DNA from: Thinopyrum elongatum
Lineage: Eukaryota > Streptophyta > Magnoliopsida > Poales > Poaceae
Assembly: GCA_011799875.1 (NCBI GenBank)
Contig: CM022303.1
Location: 429,211,108-429,275,107 of the forward strand
DNA length: 64,000 nt
Direction of reading: 5' to 3'
Each line of letters starts with the position of its first letter. Within the stretch, counting starts at the first letter, position 1. Below the pieces are notes generated by a model. That model was not told the DNA's origin. It worked only from the letters and a program-made list of their open reading frames with translations, and searched no databases. Positions 54,495 to 64,000 of the stretch are shown here, one piece after another. Position numbers and translations under genes: made by a program.

Positions 54495-57400
54495 ATGGGT
54501 TCCTCCAAGGCTCCACCGTCCTCCACAACTTCTCGTTTCCAGCGAACCACAAGAAGATTGTTGGAAAAACAGAAGGAGGACACAGCACTGCCAGCAGAAA
54601 GAGGTACTCCTCTTCCCTTATTCATGCAAATCTTACGTCTCTGCTCACACCGTATTCATCCCACGAAAGAAACTAGTTGACTGCTTCTTACTGCATCTTC
54701 TCCGTGATACTACATGCACAAGGTCTCCTCCCATTTACTATTTCACCTTGGCTAGAGGTCAGTAGCCCGCCTGGATTTCAATTCAGGGCCAGTTGATTCG
54801 CAATTAAAAGAAGCAGCACCCGCTTAGGCACGCAGAGCACCTAGTCCACCTGTTTGCCAGGGAAGCGGCGCATCGGTGTCTATCATAGGGGTGTGGGGCG
54901 CAGGAGCTGCTTGCGCCCGATCTGGAGGTTGGCGGGGCTTGAAGGGATAGCCGGGGGGCGGTGCCAAGCACGGCGGTGCGGTGAGGTCGAGGGGAGGGCG
55001 GAGGCAGGGGACTGGGCCGATGGTCGCTGGCGTTTCGAGGAAGATCGTCAACACTGGCTGGCTGGAGGTAGATGAAGGTGATCTGCCCGTTCTTTGTACA
55101 TTGGACGGTGCAGAAAAAATGGACTGACCTATTTGTTTTTAGTCGACTGTTATTTTCATAGGACCACACCTTGTGGTGTGCTGGAGGAGCATCTGCATTT
55201 CCCAGCCATCCCTGTGCTCATATTTCAAAATCCTATAATCTAGTAATTTCGTGTGCCATGCATGTTGTAGAGCTATCATATGTCTCCCGTCATTTATTTC
55301 TCACCGACCTGCTATTTGCTACTTTTACACTATACTACTTGTGCACATACTTCACCCATACTCACACTATTGTTTTTTTATGCATGGGTATTTCAGACTC
55401 TGACGCAGTGTTGATGAATACACAAAAGAAAAGACAGAAGTCGCTCTAGTGTAATTCAAAGATAAGCACTAAGCGCTTCAGCGCTCTAAAGGGTGTACTG
55501 TCAGCAGATGGAGACAGTAAACGTAGCTCTGTAGTTGATGATCTCAATTGCCACACACAACCATCCCAGGTGCTTGCTTTAACTTCGCGCTGTCAAATGT
55601 GGTTGCATGTTGCATATGGTGTCTAGCTTGTATTGCTTCCAATTTGGTTAAATTGCATCTGCTTACTTTACACATTATACCTTTGATAATGACATGCCTT
55701 CCTGTTTTTGATACATACTACATATGTCTATTAACAATGTTCGTACATCAAACTAATGCTCTTTTGTATCCCTCATCAATCACTTATGATGAGACAGTCA
55801 CCCCAGTGGGTTACTGTGAGATGCGCTACTCGTTTAAAGAGTGCAGGGTCATCCTCCCCACATGATTCCCAAGAAACAGCAAGGCTAAATGAAAATAGTC
55901 AACGTAGCTCTCTAATTGATGATCGCAATTCCCCTACACCACCATCGAAGGTGCTTGCTCTTACTTGGCAATGTGATATGTGGTTGCATGTTGCATATGG
56001 TGTCTACCTTGTAATGCTTCTAATTAGGGTAAATTGCATCTGCTTAGTTAACACATTATACCTGTGAATATGACATGCCTTCCTGTTTTTGGTACATACT
56101 ACGTCTTTCTATTAACCATGTTCTTACATCATACTACTTTTCTTGTGTATCCCTCATCAATCACTTCTGACGAGACACCTTCAAGTTGACAGTGTAATAT
56201 TGGTTGCATCTTGCATATAATTTCAAACATGTATTGCCTCTAATTTGTTGAAGTGCCACTTATAATGAGACACATCTAACTTGGTAGAGTGATTTTGGTT
56301 GGATCTTTCATATGGTGTCTAGATTGCATTGCTTCCAATTTGTTGAAATGCCTTCTGCTTAGCGTTTTTCGTACATATTCCACCCTCCTACAATGTGGTT
56401 GCCTTACATAAAAGTTGTGTTCATCAGTATCATGCATCAACGAATTTGGAAGTGCGAATTTCATTCCTTTTTCTTGTGTTTTTACTTGACAAGGCAAAAT
56501 CTAAAAGGACGAAGGCACGGAATGATGGTGGTCCTCTGGAGCAACCGAAAGAGATGATCTCTGCAGATTCTCCTGCTACTCCTACTACAGTGCAAGTTCC
56601 AAATCTCATCTCCCCAACTCCACAGTCCCAGGTGCTTGCTCTAACATGTCAGTGTGATATCTGGTTGCATGTTGCATATGGTGCCTAGCTTGTATTGCTC
56701 CTAATTTGTTAAATTACATCTCCTTAGCTTACGCCTTCCTGTTTTTGGTACATACTACATCTGCCTATCACACCATGTTCTTACATCAAACTACTGTTCT
56801 TGTGTATCCTGCATCTATCACTTATGATGAGACAGTCACGCCCGTGGGTTAGTATGAGACGCTCTACTCTTATAAAGAGTGCAGTTTCGTACTCCCCACA
56901 TGATTCTCAAGAAACAGCAAGCCTAAATGAAGATATTGAACGTAGCTCTGTACTTGAAGACCGCATTTCCCCTACACCACCATCGCAAGTGCTTGCTCTA
57001 ACTTCACACTGTGATATGTGGGTGCATGTTGCATACGGTGTCTAGCTTGTAATGCTTCTAATTAGGGTAAATTGCATCTGCTTAGTTTACACATTATACC
57101 TGTGAATATGACATGCCTTCCTATTTTTGGTACATACTACATCTATCTGTTAACCATGTTCTTACATGAAACTACCTCTCTTCTGTATCCTGCATAAATC
57201 ACTTATGATGAGACACCTTTATTCGTTGCATATTGCATATGATTTCTAGCATGTTGCCATGTATTGCTTCTAATTTGGTCAAATACATTTATGAGGCCAC
57301 CCTTTTAATTTGGCAGAGCGATATTGGTTTCATCTTTCATATGGTTTCTATCTTGCATTGCTTCTAACTAGTTCAAACACCTTGTGCTTAGTTTACACTT

Positions 57401-59819
57401 TATACATCATACATGTCAATATGTCATGCCGTCCTGTTTTTCATACATATTCCATCCTCCTATCATGCGGCCGCCTTACATGAAAGTAGTGTTCGTCAGT
57501 ATCATGCATCAATGAGTTCTGAAGAGCAAATTTCATTCCTTTTTCTTGTGGGTTTAACTTGACAAGGCAAAATCAAAAAAGAGGAAGGAAAAGAGTAAGG
57601 AAGGCGATGATGGTGGTCCTCTGCAGCAACGTAAACGGAGCATCTGTACGGATTCTCCTCATACTGCTAGTGCATTACAAGTTCCAAGTCTCCGCGCCCC
57701 TATTCCACCATCCAAGGTGCTTGCTCTAACTTTGCAGTGTGATATCTGGTTGCATGTTGCATATGGTGTCTAGGTTGTATTGCTTCTAATTAGTGTAAAC
57801 TGCATCTGCTTAGCTTACACATGATACGTGTGAATATGACACGCCTTCCTGTTTTTGGTACATACTATATCTATCTATCACACCATGTTCTTACATGAAA
57901 CTAATCTTCTTGTGTATCCTGCATCAGTCACTTATGATGGGACACCTTTAAGTTGGTAGTGTGATATTGGTTTGTGTCTTGAATATGATTTCTAGCATGT
58001 AATGCTTCTAGTTTGATGAACGCCACCTATGACGAGACAGTTTTAACTTGGCAGAGTGATATTGATTGCACCTTCCATATGGTGTCTAGCTTGCAGTGCC
58101 TCTAATTTGTTGAAGTGCCTTCTGCTTAGTTACCACATCATAGGTGTGAATATGTCAAGCCGTCCAGTTTTTCGTACATATTCCATCCTCGTATCATGAC
58201 TTTGCCTTTCATCAGAGTACTGTTCGTCAGTATCATGCATGAATGAGTTCTGATGAGCGAATTTTATTCCTTTTTCTTGTCGGTTTGACCTCACAATGCA
58301 AAATAAATAAAGCGGAAGGAAATTGGTAAGGCATTGGATGATGGTGGTCCTTCTGAGCAACTGAAACGGAGGGTCCATACAGATTCTACTCCGCCATCCT
58401 CCCAACAAGATTCGCAAGACAACGCAAGGCTAGATAGTCAACGTAGCTGTGTAGATGATGAACACATCTCCCCTACTCCACCATCACAGGTGTTTGCTCT
58501 AACTTGGCACTATTATTTGTGGTTGCATGTTGCGTATGATGTCTAGCTTGTATTGCTTCTAACTTTGTTGAATTGCATCTACTTACTTTACACATAATGC
58601 CTGTGAATATGACACATGTTCCTGTTTCTAGAACATACTATATCTGATCACACCATGTTCTTACATCAGACTACTGTTCTTGCATATCCCGCATCAGTCA
58701 CTTATGATAAGGCACCTTTAAGTCGCCACTGTGATATTGGTTGCATCTTGCATATGATTCCTAGCATGCACTACTTCTAATTTGTTGAAACGCCAGACAG
58801 TTTGAACATGGCAGAGTGATATTGGTTGCATCTTTCATATGGTGTCTAGCTTGCAGTGCTTCTAATTTGTTGAAATGCCTTATGCTTAGTTACCACATCA
58901 TAGGTGTGAATATGTCACGCCGTCTTGTTTTTCATACATATTCCATCCTCGTATCATGTGTTTGCCTTTCATCCGAGTAGTGTTCGTCAGTATCATCCAT
59001 GAATGACTTCTGAAGAGCGAATTTTATTCCTTTTTCTTATCGGTTTGACTTCACAATGCAAAATCAATACAGCTGAAGGAAATTAGTACAGCAGTGGATG
59101 ATGGTGGTCCTTCGGAGCAACTCAAACAGAGGGTCTCTACAGATTCTACTATGCCATCCTCCAACAAGATTCGCAAGACAACACAAGGCTGGACAGTCAA
59201 CGTAGCTGTGTAGATGATGAGCACATCTCCCCTACTCCACCATCACAGGTGCTTGCTCTAACTTGGAACTGTTATATGTGGTTGCGTGTCCCGTATGATG
59301 TTTAGTTTGTATTGCTTCTGATTTTGTTGAATTGCATCTGTGTAGCTTACAACTTATACCTGCAACAATCACTTACCCATAAGACACATTTAACTTGGAA
59401 GTGTGATGTAGGTTGCATCTTGCATTGTCTTCTAGCTTGTACTGCTTCTAATTTCTTGAAATGGCACTTATGACGAGACACTTTTTACCTGATAGAGTGA
59501 TATTGGTTGCATGTTCATATGGTGCCTAGCTTTCATTTCTTTGAATTTTGTTGAAATGCCTTCTGCTTACTGTTTTTCATACATATTCCGTCCTCCTGTC
59601 GTACCTGTGAATATGCAATGCTGTCTTTTTTTGTATATATTCCATCCTCCTATCCTGCGCTTGCCTTACATCAAAGTAGTGTTCGTCTGTATCATGCATC
59701 AACCAGTTATGCAGAGCTAATTTTATTCATCTTCTTGTGGTTTTGACTTCATAAGGCAATATCAGAAAAGAAGAAGGAAAAGAGTATGTTAGGGGATGTA
59801 GGTGGTCCTCCGGACTGAC
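54495..59819 (+). pseudogene. Exon-repeat gene: Lys/Ser/Pro-rich product with amplified intron-exon modules
   Basis: Exon 1 (54495-54603, MGSSKAPPSSTTSRF..RRLLEKQKED) joins in phase 1 to exon 2 (55397-55569), which has one in-frame TAG (55447-55449). Later exons start and end in phase 0: type B 55840-55950 and 56878-56988 (111 bases each, HDSQETARLNE..), type A 56494-56631 and 57567-57716 (KSKK/R..DDGGPLEQ..). Composite A+B exons are 58298-58489 (stop and lost acceptor) and 59058-59248 (one-base loss). A last type A exon begins at 59756 and is cut by the Copia insertion at 59820. Most donors are followed by GTGCTTGCTCTAAC. The product would be basic, Ser/Thr/Pro-rich and disordered, probably nuclear. 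I have a weak memory of such N-termini on Triticeae proteins annotated with a plant transposase (Ptta/En/Spm) domain; that domain is not in the window. Confidence 0.6.
55397..59755 (+). repeat. Tandem intron-exon modules of the exon-repeat gene
   Basis: Seven copies of a donor-plus-intron start, AGGTGCTTGCTCTAAC or near variants, lie near 55570, 55951, 56632, 56989, 57717, 58490 and 59249. Each intron then runs through TGGTTGCATGTTGCATATGGTGTCTAGC, TTCCTGTTTTTGGTACATACT, CACTTATGATGAGACA and TTCGTCAGTATCATGCATC, where long enough. Full modules measure about 680-775 bases, short ones about 360-380. The last intron (after 59248) has the same order. The phrases are quoted in part. Confidence 0.8.
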
Positions 59820-60244
59820 TGAAAGCACAAGTGCTCCCTGAGTGATTTTGGTAATTAATGTCAACATATCTCTTGTTGGACTAATAGTTCTATCTAGTAT
59901 GTTTCAGATGAGTTCAACAGTGGAGTGGCACGACAAGAGGATGTGGAACCCCTTCAAGATGCTAAGGACACATATTGGCAAAAGCTCAAGACTCTTCATT
60001 TTCATTTTAGTGATCCAAGATCACATTGAGTCCATAGGAAAAGCCAATACTATTAAAAGGGGATGAGGTGTTGCTTAATGGCTTGCTTGCTCAAAATGCT
60101 TAGTGATATGCTCCAAAAGCCCTCAACCACTTTCTCATTTCTACATATGTCCTAAACCTAAAGTCAAACTCGGCCCCACCAATTTGATCTATCCGGCGCC
60201 ACTGAGTTCATTGACATAGCCACTGCCAGAAACCCTAATCAGTT

Positions 60245-60560
60245 TGATCTCACCGATGGGATCTTGGTCTCACCGAGATGGCCCTGCAAACTCTCTATTA
60301 CCTATTGCAGTTATTTCGGTCTCACCGAGATATGCAGTCGGTCCCACCGAGCTTGCTTGACCAAGTATCTGTTTGCTTATTGCTGAAATCGGTCTCACCG
60401 AGGTCATGCAATCAGTCTCACCGAGATGAGGTTTGCCCTAACCCTAGCACATCGGTCCCACCGAGTTGACCTTGTCGGTCCCACCGAAAACTCTAACGTT
60501 CACATTTTGAACCATATCGGTCTAACCGAGTTTAACTATTCGGTCCCACCGAGTTTGGTA
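60245..60560 (+). repeat. CGGTCTCACCGAG motif array upstream of the LTR TATA box
   Basis: About ten copies of YGGTCYCACCGAR with spacings of roughly 20-50 bases, ending 35 bases before the TATA box. The core CGGTNNNACCG is an inverted repeat. Position and palindromic form suggest a protein-binding array in the LTR promoter. Confidence 0.7.
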
Positions 60561-60594
60561 AATTGTGTGTAACGGTTAGATTTTGTGTGGAGGC

Positions 60595-60602
60595 TATATA
60601 TA
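60595..60602 (+). promoter_or_regulatory. TATA box of the Copia 5' LTR
   Basis: TATATATA, followed by a CCCCTCCACCCCC leader. Well placed for transcription starting about 30 bases downstream. Confidence 0.6.
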
Positions 60603-61387
60603 CCCCTCCACCCCCTTCTCCATTTGAGAGAGAGCCATCAGAACGTGCCTACACTTCCACTACTCATTTTCTGAGAGAGAACCACCTACTCATGTGTTGA
60701 GACCAAGACATTCCAATCCAACCACAAGAATCTTGATCTCTAGCCTTCCCCAAGTTGCTTTCCACTCAAATCATCTTTCCACCATATCCAAATCTGTGAG
60801 AGAGAGTTGAGTGTTGGGGAGACTATCATTTGAAGCACAAGAGCAAGGAGTTCATCATCAACACACCATCTATTACCTTTTGGAGAGTGGTGTCTCCTAG
60901 ATTGGTTAGGTGTCACTTGGGAGCCTCTGTCAAGATTGTGGAGTTGAACCAAGGAGTTTGTAAGGGCAAGGAGATCGCCTACTTCGTGAAGATCTACCCA
61001 AGTGAGGCAAGTCCTTCATGGGCGATGGCCATGGTGGGATAGACAAGCTTGCTTCTTCGTGGACCCTTCGTGGGTGGAGCCCTTCGTGGACTCGCACAAC
61101 CGTTACCCTTCGTGGGTTGAAGTCTCCACCAACGTGGATGTACGATAGCACCACCTATCGAAAACACGCCAAAAATCTCCGTGTCTCCAATTGCATTTGC
61201 ACACTCCAATCCCATCCCTTTACTTTCCGCTGCTCATATACTCTTGCCATGCTTGCTTGAAATGTATAGTGAATGCTTGAAATTGTGCTAATCTCCAACC
61301 TTAACTTGAAAAACTTAAAAACTGCTACCTTTACTTGTTGAGGGTCTAATCACCCCCCTCTAGACACCTCTTCTCGATCCTTTCAAT

Positions 61388-61399
61388 TGGTATCAAAGC
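61388..61399 (+). other. Primer-binding site for initiator tRNA-Met
   Basis: TGGTATCAAAGC two bases after the LTR end, the standard Copia primer site (consensus TGGTATCAGAGC) with one change. Confidence 0.85.
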
Positions 61400-61443
61400 T
61401 TTGGTCTCCATTACTTTGGTTTAAACACCATTGGAGGAAGATG

Positions 61444-64000
61444 GATGTGTCTACGATTGGGAGTATTAGATGTAGAGCGCCTATGCTTGATGGAGAGTTC
61501 TATAATGCTTGGAAAAATGAGATGCTTGAGATTTTCAATGAATATCACTTGAACAAGTACATTACTACCCCTTGTGCGCCCCTTGTTCACCCCTTGCATC
61601 CTACCCCCGATGAGTCTCTTGACATGATTCGCAATCTTAGAACTGTCAATCTTATCACTAGAGGATTACCTAGAAATTTGATTACTTGCTTGCCAACTCT
61701 TGAATGTGCTTACACTAATGGAGATTTCTTGACGAACGATTTCCAAACTATTCCTTGAAAAACTTAGATGAGATTCTTCACAAGTCCATTACTTTAAATA
61801 AGATGAGTCCTAATGATCCTAAGTTTGGTGATTGTCTATTTGAACTTCGTGACCTTATGCGTGCCAAAGGAGATGTTGGAATCATTAGCAACATCATTTT
61901 CGAAGTCATTAGAATTCATAGAGATGCACATTGTCTTGATCACAAAACTAATGAATCACTCTCTCTAGGAAATGATCAATCACAAGATGATGTTGAACAT
62001 GGATACTATGATGAGGATGATGATAGTGACTATGATCTCGATGAGTCTATGAGACACTTTGGTCTTATGGCTAACCTTCGCGGCTATATGGCTGGAGGAA
62101 AGGAATGGGTTCTTGATAGTGGATGTACCGATCACATGGCCGGAGACAAGGATATGTTTCGTGAGCTTGCTGAAAACGACGGCCCTCGAAAGTATGTCAC
62201 TTTTGGTGATAACTCAAAGGGTAAGGTGGTTGGGCTCGGTAAGGTGGCCATCTCACATGATAGCTCCATACAAAATGTTATGCTCGTTGAATCTCTTGGC
62301 TATAATTTACTTTCTGTATCTAGACTAGCCGATTTCGGTTTCAATGTCCTATTTACTGAAGTAGTTTGCCAAGTGTTTCGAAGAGATAATCATAATATGG
62401 TCTTTACCGGCATACGTAGAGGTGATCTATACATTGTTGATTTCACTAAAAAGGCTCAACCTAGAACTTGCTTAATTGCTAAATCTTCGAAAGGCTGGTT
62501 GTGGCATAGATGGTTAGGTCATGTGGGCATGCGAAATCTTGACAAGCTTATTAAAGGTGATCATATCCTTGGTGTTAAAGATGTTATATTTGACAAGGAT
62601 AGACTTTGTAGTGCTTGCCTAGCAGGAAAACAAGTTGGAGGAAGTCATCCCGTGAAGAACATCATGACACGAGAAGACCACTCAAGCTACTTCACATGGA
62701 TCTTTTCGGTCCCAACGCCTACAAGAGTCTCGGTGGTAACTCATTCGGATTGGTCATTGTTGATGATTTTTCAAGATTTATGTGGGTGTTCTTTCTTGAT
62801 GATAAATCGCAGGTCCAAAAGATCTTCAAGAACTTCGCTAGGAAGGCCCAAAATCAATTTGAAGTGAAGATCAAGAAGGTTCACAGCGACAACGGAACAA
62901 AGTTCAACAACGCCAATGTGGACACCTTTCTTGACGAAGAAGGGATTTCACATGAGTTCTCAGCTACGTACACGCCCCAATGAAATGGAGTTGTTGAGAG
63001 GAAGAACCGGACGCTCATTGAAATGGCGAGAATGATGCTTGATGAGTACAAGACACCAAAACACTATTGGGCGGAAGCGGTTGAGACAGCTTGCCATGCA
63101 ACGAATCGTCTATACCTTCACAAGCTACTCGGCAAGACGGCATACGAGCTTCTCACCGGTAACAAACCCCAAGTTGGATACTTTCGGGTATTCGGCTCAA
63201 AGTGCAACATTCTTGGTAAGCATCGTCGTTCAAAGTTTGCTCCTAAATCCCATGAAGGATTCCTACTCAGTTGTGGCTCAAACTCTCACACATACCGTGT
63301 CTACAACAATTTCACCCGAAAAGTTAAAGAGGTGGTAGATGTGAAGTTAGATGAATCTAACGGCTCGCAAGTAGAGCAATTGCCTATTGATGTAGGTGAC
63401 AAAGATCCTTCGGAAGCAATACAAGACTTGTCTATTGGCAAGATTCGCCCAACGGAGGTGAAGGAGAGTACCTCGTCTGTCCAAGTGGAAGCCTCAACTT
63501 CACACCAAGGTGAACCACAAGTTGACTTGGAGGCATCCACAAGTGGAACGCATCAAGACGATGGAAACGAGGATGTACAACAAGACGAACCTCATCGACC
63601 TCCTTCTCCACCTCCACAAGAGAAGAACAACGCCAACGACAACGAAGAAAGACAAGAAGAAGAACAAGACAATTAAGAGGATGTTCCACCCCGACCCAAA
63701 CAAAAGCTCTCACGAGTTCTATCAAGAGTCTCAAGAGATCATCCCGTCGAACAAATCTTTGATGATATTCAAACCGGGAGAATTACTCGCTCTAAAACTC
63801 GTTTGGCTAACTTTTGTGAACATTACTCATTCATTTCTAGTATTGAACCTATGAAGGTTGAATATGCTCTTGATGATCCGGATTGGGTGAACGCCATGCA
63901 TGAAGAGCAACACAATTTCGAGAGGAACCAAGTGTGGACGTTGGTTGAAAAGCCCGATGAGAAGCACAATGTCATTGGAACCAAGTGGGTGTTTCGGAAT
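61444..64000 (+). pseudogene. gag-protease-integrase-RT polyprotein of the Copia element, broken and partial
   Basis: Translation starts at ATG 61444 with a gag region (DGEFYNAWKNEMLEIF, then LRDLMRAKGDVGIISNI after a frameshift near 61735). The protease follows with WVLDSGCTDHM near 62107, then the gag-pre-integrase zinc domain (LWHRWLGHVGMRNLDKL, CSACLAGKQ). A second frameshift near 62670 leads into integrase: HMDLFGP, VDDFSRFMWVFFL, VHSDNGTKF and VVERKNRTL with the catalytic Asp, Asp, Glu. TGA at 62981-62983 and TAA at 63674-63676 are in register. An acidic linker then meets the start of reverse transcriptase (DDPDWVNAMHEEQHNFERN, IGTKWVF) at the window edge. YVDD and RNase H lie beyond. 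Confidence 0.9.

Larger units (their letters stand above)
59820..61385 (+). repeat. 5' LTR of the Copia element
   Basis: 1566 bases. It contains a TATA box (60595-60602, CTATATATACCCC context), upstream of it about ten CGGTCTCACCGAG-type words, and an AGAGAGAG-rich leader after the TATA box. Open frames within it (for example 60830-61042) have no domain. Confidence 0.85.
59820..64000 (+). mobile_element. Copia LTR retrotransposon, 5' part, running off the window
   Basis: The 5' LTR is 59820-61385 (TGAAAG..CTTTCA, a perfect 6-base inverted terminus). A primer-binding site for initiator tRNA-Met follows, then gag, protease, integrase and the start of reverse transcriptase, the order specific to Copia. 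The 3' LTR is outside. The left target duplication would be CTGAC (59815-59819) and should recur after the 3' LTR. The insertion point is inside a coding exon of the exon-repeat gene. The coding region has at least two frameshifts and two stops, so the copy is inactive. Confidence 0.9.

Overview
This window looks like nuclear DNA of a grass in the wheat/barley/Aegilops group (Triticeae). About three quarters of it is nested or broken transposable elements of types typical of that tribe: Athila- and Tat-lineage Gypsy elements, a Copia element, a CACTA transposon, Stowaway-type MITEs, a tRNA-derived SINE and very long solo LTRs. The rest is low-copy DNA with intron-containing, gene-like loci. 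There are no bacterial operons, CRISPR arrays or rRNA genes. Everything here is read from the sequence and from remembered family features; no database search was run.

Layout. 1-7204: minus-strand Athila-lineage Gypsy element with gag-protease but no polymerase genes, its 3' LTR cut by the window edge. 7205-8032 plus 22966-23040: one Athila-type LTR fragment, split by a complete plus-strand Tat-lineage Gypsy element (8033-22960, target duplication CCTTG). That element's 5' LTR is itself split by a 4.27-kb solo LTR (8143-12415, target duplication AGGAC). Between its integrase and 3' LTR the Tat element carries an antisense B3-domain-like gene remnant. 23193-28937: 3' part of a second minus-strand Athila-type element (LTR, integrase, RNase H), truncated at a scrambled junction. 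29040 to about 33530: one end and the repeat-rich body of a CACTA transposon.

33.8-44 kb is the low-copy island. It has an F-box/LRR/FBD gene on the minus strand with intact splice structure but three in-frame stops. Diverging from it is an unrecognised two-coding-exon gene encoding 213 residues. Further along lie a weak minus-strand gene candidate and a cluster of MITEs. 44-48.2 kb is a small DNA transposon split by a second giant solo LTR (3.79 kb, target duplication ATTGA). 48.2-53.7 kb holds degenerate repeats, a tandem duplication split by a SINE, and an old LTR fragment.

54495-59819 is the most unusual locus: a gene-like transcription unit whose second half is a series of repeated intron-exon modules. 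The exons are Lys/Ser/Pro-rich and phase 0, and each recognisable donor is followed by nearly the same intron start. A Copia element (59820 to beyond 64000) is inserted in its last visible exon.

A theme across the window is decay by nonsense change. Stops in the Athila gag, the Tat polyprotein and the F-box gene mostly sit where the family would have CAG, CAA or CGA. This fits C-to-T change in methylated plant DNA. No element in the window looks intact or autonomous.
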